From the NCBI GenBank assembly GCA_004556655.1, contig SFGF01000060.1:1-25553 (forward strand): DNA of 25,553 bases. The letters run 5' to 3'. The position numbers and the translations under genes are program-made. This DNA is from Lachnospiraceae bacterium (GTDB lineage: Bacteria > Bacillota > Clostridia > Lachnospirales > Lachnospiraceae). Positions 23,058 to 25,553 of this stretch are shown here, in pieces (positions within the stretch are counted from its first letter, which is position 1; each line of letters starts with the position of its first letter). Under the pieces are notes generated by a model. The model saw only the letters and a program-made list of their open reading frames with translations. It ran no database searches and had not been told where the DNA came from.

Positions 23058-24140
23058 GTGAGTAGAGTTTATAATTTTTCAGCAGGTCCTGCTGTACTGC
23101 CGGAAGAAGTACTTCGTGAAGCACAGGCAGAGATGATGGATTACAATGGTACCGGAATGTCTGTAATGGAAATGAGTCACAGATCCAAGGCGTTTGATCA
23201 GATTATCCAGGAAGCTGAAAAAGACCTCAGAGATTTGATGAATATACCGGATAATTATAAAGTATTGTTTTTACAGGGAGGTGCATCCCTGCAGTTTGCC
23301 ATGATTCCCATGAATCTGATGAAGAATAAAGTGGCAGATTATATCGTGACCGGTCAGTGGGCGAAAAAAGCATGGCAGGAAGCACAGAAATATGGAAAGG
23401 CCAATAAGATAGCTTCTTCCGAAGATAAAACATTTTCTTATATTCCGGATTGTTCAGATCTTCCGATCAGTGAGGATGCAGATTACGTATATATTTGTGA
23501 AAATAATACGATTTATGGAACTAAATACAAAACATTGCCGAACACCAAAGGAAAAGATCTGGTGGCAGATGTATCATCCTGTTTTTTGTCTGAACCGGTA
23601 GACGTAAGCAAATATGCCATTATTTATGGTGGGGTTCAGAAAAATATTGGACCTGCCGGAATGGTAATCGCTATTGTGAGAGAGGATTTGATCACGGATG
23701 ATGTTCTTCCGGGAACACCGACTATGATGAAATACAAAACGCATGCAGATGCTAATTCTTTGTATAATACACCCAATTGTTACTGCATCTATATCTGTGG
23801 AAAAGTATTTAAATGGCTGAAAAAACGGGGTGGACTGGAAGCCATGAAAGAAAAAAATGAAAAGAAAGCAAAAATTCTGTACGATTTCCTGGATGAGAGC
23901 AAGTTATTCCACGGAACAGTAGAAAAAGATTCCCGTTCTCTCATGAATGTACCGTTTGTTACAGGGAATGCAGACCTGGATGCTAAATTTGTAAAAGAAG
24001 CAAAAGAAGCAGGGCTGGAGAACCTGAAGGGACATCGTTCCGTTGGCGGAATGAGAGCAAGCATTTACAATGCTATGCCGATCGAGGGTGTGGAAGCTCT
24101 TGTAGACTTCATGAGAAAATTTGAAAAGGAGAATCTGTAA
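23058..24140 (+). CDS. serC: Phosphoserine aminotransferase
   Basis: SerC converts 3-phosphohydroxypyruvate and glutamate to phosphoserine, the second step of serine synthesis. I chose the GTG at 23058, giving 360 residues and the usual start MSRVYNFSAGPAVLPEEVL; GGGAGG (23043-23048) fits it, while the in-frame ATG at 23049 is directly against that site. The PLP-binding lysine is K195 in YGGVQKNIGPAGM. Other family blocks are GGASLQFAMIPMNL and HRSVGGMRASIYNAMP. serA follows after one base, so the two steps of the pathway are encoded together. serB is not in the window. Confidence 0.96.
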   Translation: MSRVYNFSAGPAVLPEEVLREAQAEMMDYNGTGMSVMEMSHRSKAFDQIIQEAEKDLRDLMNIPDNYKVLFLQGGASLQFAMIPMNLMKNKVADYIVTGQWAKKAWQEAQKYGKANKIASSEDKTFSYIPDCSDLPISEDADYVYICENNTIYGTKYKTLPNTKGKDLVADVSSCFLSEPVDVSKYAIIYGGVQKNIGPAGMVIAIVREDLITDDVLPGTPTMMKYKTHADANSLYNTPNCYCIYICGKVFKWLKKRGGLEAMKEKNEKKAKILYDFLDESKLFHGTVEKDSRSLMNVPFVTGNADLDAKFVKEAKEAGLENLKGHRSVGGMRASIYNAMPIEGVEALVDFMRKFEKENL

Positions 24141-24141
24141 A

Positions 24142-25305
24142 ATGTTTCAGTATAAATGTTTAAATCCAATTTCAAGTGTGGGACTGGAACGTCTTACATC
24201 TAATTACAAGGTCACAGACGATATCAATCAGGCAGATGCGATTCTTGTGAGAAGTGCTTCTATGCATGATATGGAGATTCCTTCTAATGTAAAGACCGTT
24301 GCAAGAGCAGGTGCCGGGGTAAATAATATCCCACTGGATAAATGCGCTGAAAAAGGTATTGTAGTATTCAATACTCCAGGTGCAAATGCCAATGGCGTAA
24401 AAGAGATGGTAATTGCCGGAATGCTTCTGGCATCCCGTGACATCGTGGGCGGTATCGAGTGGATCGAGCAGCAAAAAGAAAACGAAAATATCGGAAAATT
24501 AGCTGAAAAACAGAAAAAACAGTTTGCCGGCTGTGAGATCAAAGGAAAACGTCTCGGTGTAATTGGTCTGGGAGCAATCGGAGCCATGGTAGCTAATACA
24601 GCAATCTATCTTGGAATGGATGTATATGGTTATGATCCCTATATTTCTATTGATACTGCATGGAAACTTTCCAGAGAAATCAAACATATCAGCAATGTGG
24701 AAGAAATATTCCGTGACTGTGATTATATTACCCTTCATGTACCGCTTCTTGAAAGCACAAAGGGAATGATCAGCCGTGAAAGTATTGCGTCTATGAAAGA
24801 TGGTGTGGTACTTCTGAATTTTTCAAGAGATCTTCTGGTTGATGAAAATGCTCTGGTAGAGGCACTGGAAAGTGGAAAAGTAAAGAAATATGTGACAGAT
24901 TTTGCCAATCCTACAGTGGCAGGTGCAAAAAATACACTGGTTACTCCGCATCTGGGAGCATCTACAGAAGAGTCGGAAGATAACTGTGCAATGATGGCAG
25001 TAAAAGAAGTACGTGATTATCTGGAAAATGGAAATATTCACAATTCTGTGAATTATCCAAATTGCGATATGGGACAGTGTATGGTTGCCGGACGTGTGAC
25101 AATTAATCACAGGAACGTGGTCAATATGATCAGTCAGTTTACCAAAGTACTTGGTGATGCAGACATGAATATTTCAGATATGACCAATAAGAGCAAAGGC
25201 GATTATGCATACACCATGATTGATCTTGAAAAACCGGCTCAGGCTGATATTATTCAGAAACTGGAAGCAATTGAAGGCGTTCTGAAAGTAAGAATCGTAA
25301 AATAA
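24142..25305 (+). CDS. serA: D-3-phosphoglycerate dehydrogenase, short ACT-type
   Basis: SerA oxidises 3-phosphoglycerate to phosphohydroxypyruvate, the committed step of serine synthesis. The ATG at 24142 gives 387 residues and AAAGGAG precedes it; the upstream TTG at 24121 would overlap serC. The Rossmann motif is GVIGLGAIG (142-147), the substrate region RAGAGVNNIP, catalytic R229 in NFSRD and H270 in TPHLGAST. Where the classic enzyme has a Glu-Pro after the second Asp, this one has DFANP (N256, P257) and two residues fewer. A C-terminal ACT domain (about 317-387) suggests serine feedback. A strong terminator follows. Confidence 0.94.
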   Translation: MFQYKCLNPISSVGLERLTSNYKVTDDINQADAILVRSASMHDMEIPSNVKTVARAGAGVNNIPLDKCAEKGIVVFNTPGANANGVKEMVIAGMLLASRDIVGGIEWIEQQKENENIGKLAEKQKKQFAGCEIKGKRLGVIGLGAIGAMVANTAIYLGMDVYGYDPYISIDTAWKLSREIKHISNVEEIFRDCDYITLHVPLLESTKGMISRESIASMKDGVVLLNFSRDLLVDENALVEALESGKVKKYVTDFANPTVAGAKNTLVTPHLGASTEESEDNCAMMAVKEVRDYLENGNIHNSVNYPNCDMGQCMVAGRVTINHRNVVNMISQFTKVLGDADMNISDMTNKSKGDYAYTMIDLEKPAQADIIQKLEAIEGVLKVRIVK

Positions 25306-25329
25306 GTGTATTTTGAAATTTTGGAAGAC

Positions 25330-25365
25330 ATACCCCGGACTGTAAGTTACAGTCCGGGGTATTTT
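25330..25365 (+). terminator. Intrinsic terminator after serA
   Basis: ATACCCCGGACTGTAA (25330-25345) is perfectly complementary to TTACAGTCCGGGGTAT (25347-25362), with a run of four Ts ending at 25365. It ends the serCA unit. Confidence 0.88.
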
Positions 25366-25402
25366 AGAAGAACCGATCCCTAAGAAAGGAAAATGGATAG
25401 AT

Positions 25403-25489
25403 ATGAAAAATATCTGGAAGAAATGGCGAAAAGGTAGTAAAATAATAAAGTCTGTAAATAACAAGAAATGTTTTTCAGACATGACATAG
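25403..25489 (+). CDS. Possible 28-residue cationic peptide
   Basis: An ATG at 25403 opens a 28-codon frame ending in TAG at 25487-25489. AAGAAAGGA (25382-25390) lies rather far upstream. The peptide begins MKNIWKKWRKGSKIIKSV, is strongly basic with two Trp near the start, and has one Cys. It could be a leader peptide, a small membrane-active peptide or chance. No neighbouring gene is visible because the window ends soon after. Low confidence. Confidence 0.25.
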   Translation: MKNIWKKWRKGSKIIKSVNNKKCFSDMT

Positions 25490-25553
25490 AAAAAGTCCCG
25501 TTTTCACGAGACAGTCTGGAAAATATTTCTTTTGAACCGAGTCGGCACCCGTC
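25490..25553. other. Unassigned sequence at the window end
   Basis: This contains GTCCCG (25496-25501) and CGAGAC (25507-25512), a near-inverted repeat with one mismatch, and the palindromic CCGAGTCGG near the edge. It may be the beginning of a structured RNA or a leader for a downstream gene, but it is cut by the window. Confidence 0.3.

Noticed and set aside
25533..25552. Similarity of ACCGAGTCGG near the window end to a Cas9 tracrRNA 3' hairpin
   Set aside because: It is a ten-base palindromic coincidence. There is no repeat array, anti-repeat or cas gene in the window.
1..25553. CRISPR arrays, insertion sequences or transposases
   Set aside because: No regularly spaced direct repeats and no transposase-like ORF or terminal repeats were seen.

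Overview
The window looks like a chromosomal segment of an anaerobic gut Firmicute, most probably a Lachnospiraceae (Blautia/Dorea/Ruminococcus-like). The basis is moderate-to-low GC, strong AGGAGG ribosome binding sites, a two-subunit iron-sulfur serine dehydratase, a giant 2-hydroxyacyl-CoA dehydratase activase-like protein typical of Clostridia, and a short ACT-type SerA. The genus cannot be fixed from sequence reading alone.

Region 1 (1-2504) is the end of a prophage. It holds the C-terminal part of an endolysin with a peptidoglycan-binding domain. A bidirectional terminator separates this from a convergent minus-strand operon of four small genes: a duplicated-helix protein, a 68-residue unknown, a helix-turn-helix protein and a zinc-finger protein with a homing-endonuclease-like DNA-binding region. 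The operon has a near-consensus promoter carrying two 15-bp palindromic operators. The element ends at a tRNA (or tmRNA) 3'-end remnant, the attachment junction, followed by the original RNA gene's terminator.

Region 2 (2548-5596) is host chromosome: a DUF4203/TMEM198-like membrane protein, then an OmpR-type response regulator and its sensor kinase with overlapping start and stop codons.

Region 3 (5683-10262) is a co-directional run: hisH-hisF (glutaminase and cyclase of IGP synthase), ung, a SpoVB/YtgP-like lipid flippase, a hotdog acyl-CoA thioesterase and a VOC protein. It ends in a hairpin shared with the convergent gene.

Region 4 (10378-14886) is a 1416-codon minus-strand gene for a fused dehydratase activase-like iron-sulfur ATPase, divergent from tgt. 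Both promoters are readable.

Region 5 (14887-18237) carries tgt, yajC and the serine dehydratase pair sdaAB-sdaAA. Region 6 (18354-25365) carries leuB, ilvD and ilvB (branched-chain amino acids), then serC-serA (serine synthesis). The serCA promoter is nearly perfect, is embedded in the end of ilvB, and overlaps a perfect 16-bp palindrome. Serine made by SerCA can be deaminated by SdaAA/AB to pyruvate, which IlvB uses, so the neighbouring genes are metabolically connected. The window closes with a possible 28-residue cationic peptide ORF and unassigned sequence.

Most of the window is ordinary housekeeping. The least described parts are the prophage-end operon with its operators, the giant activase with its start-site puzzle, and the serCA control region.
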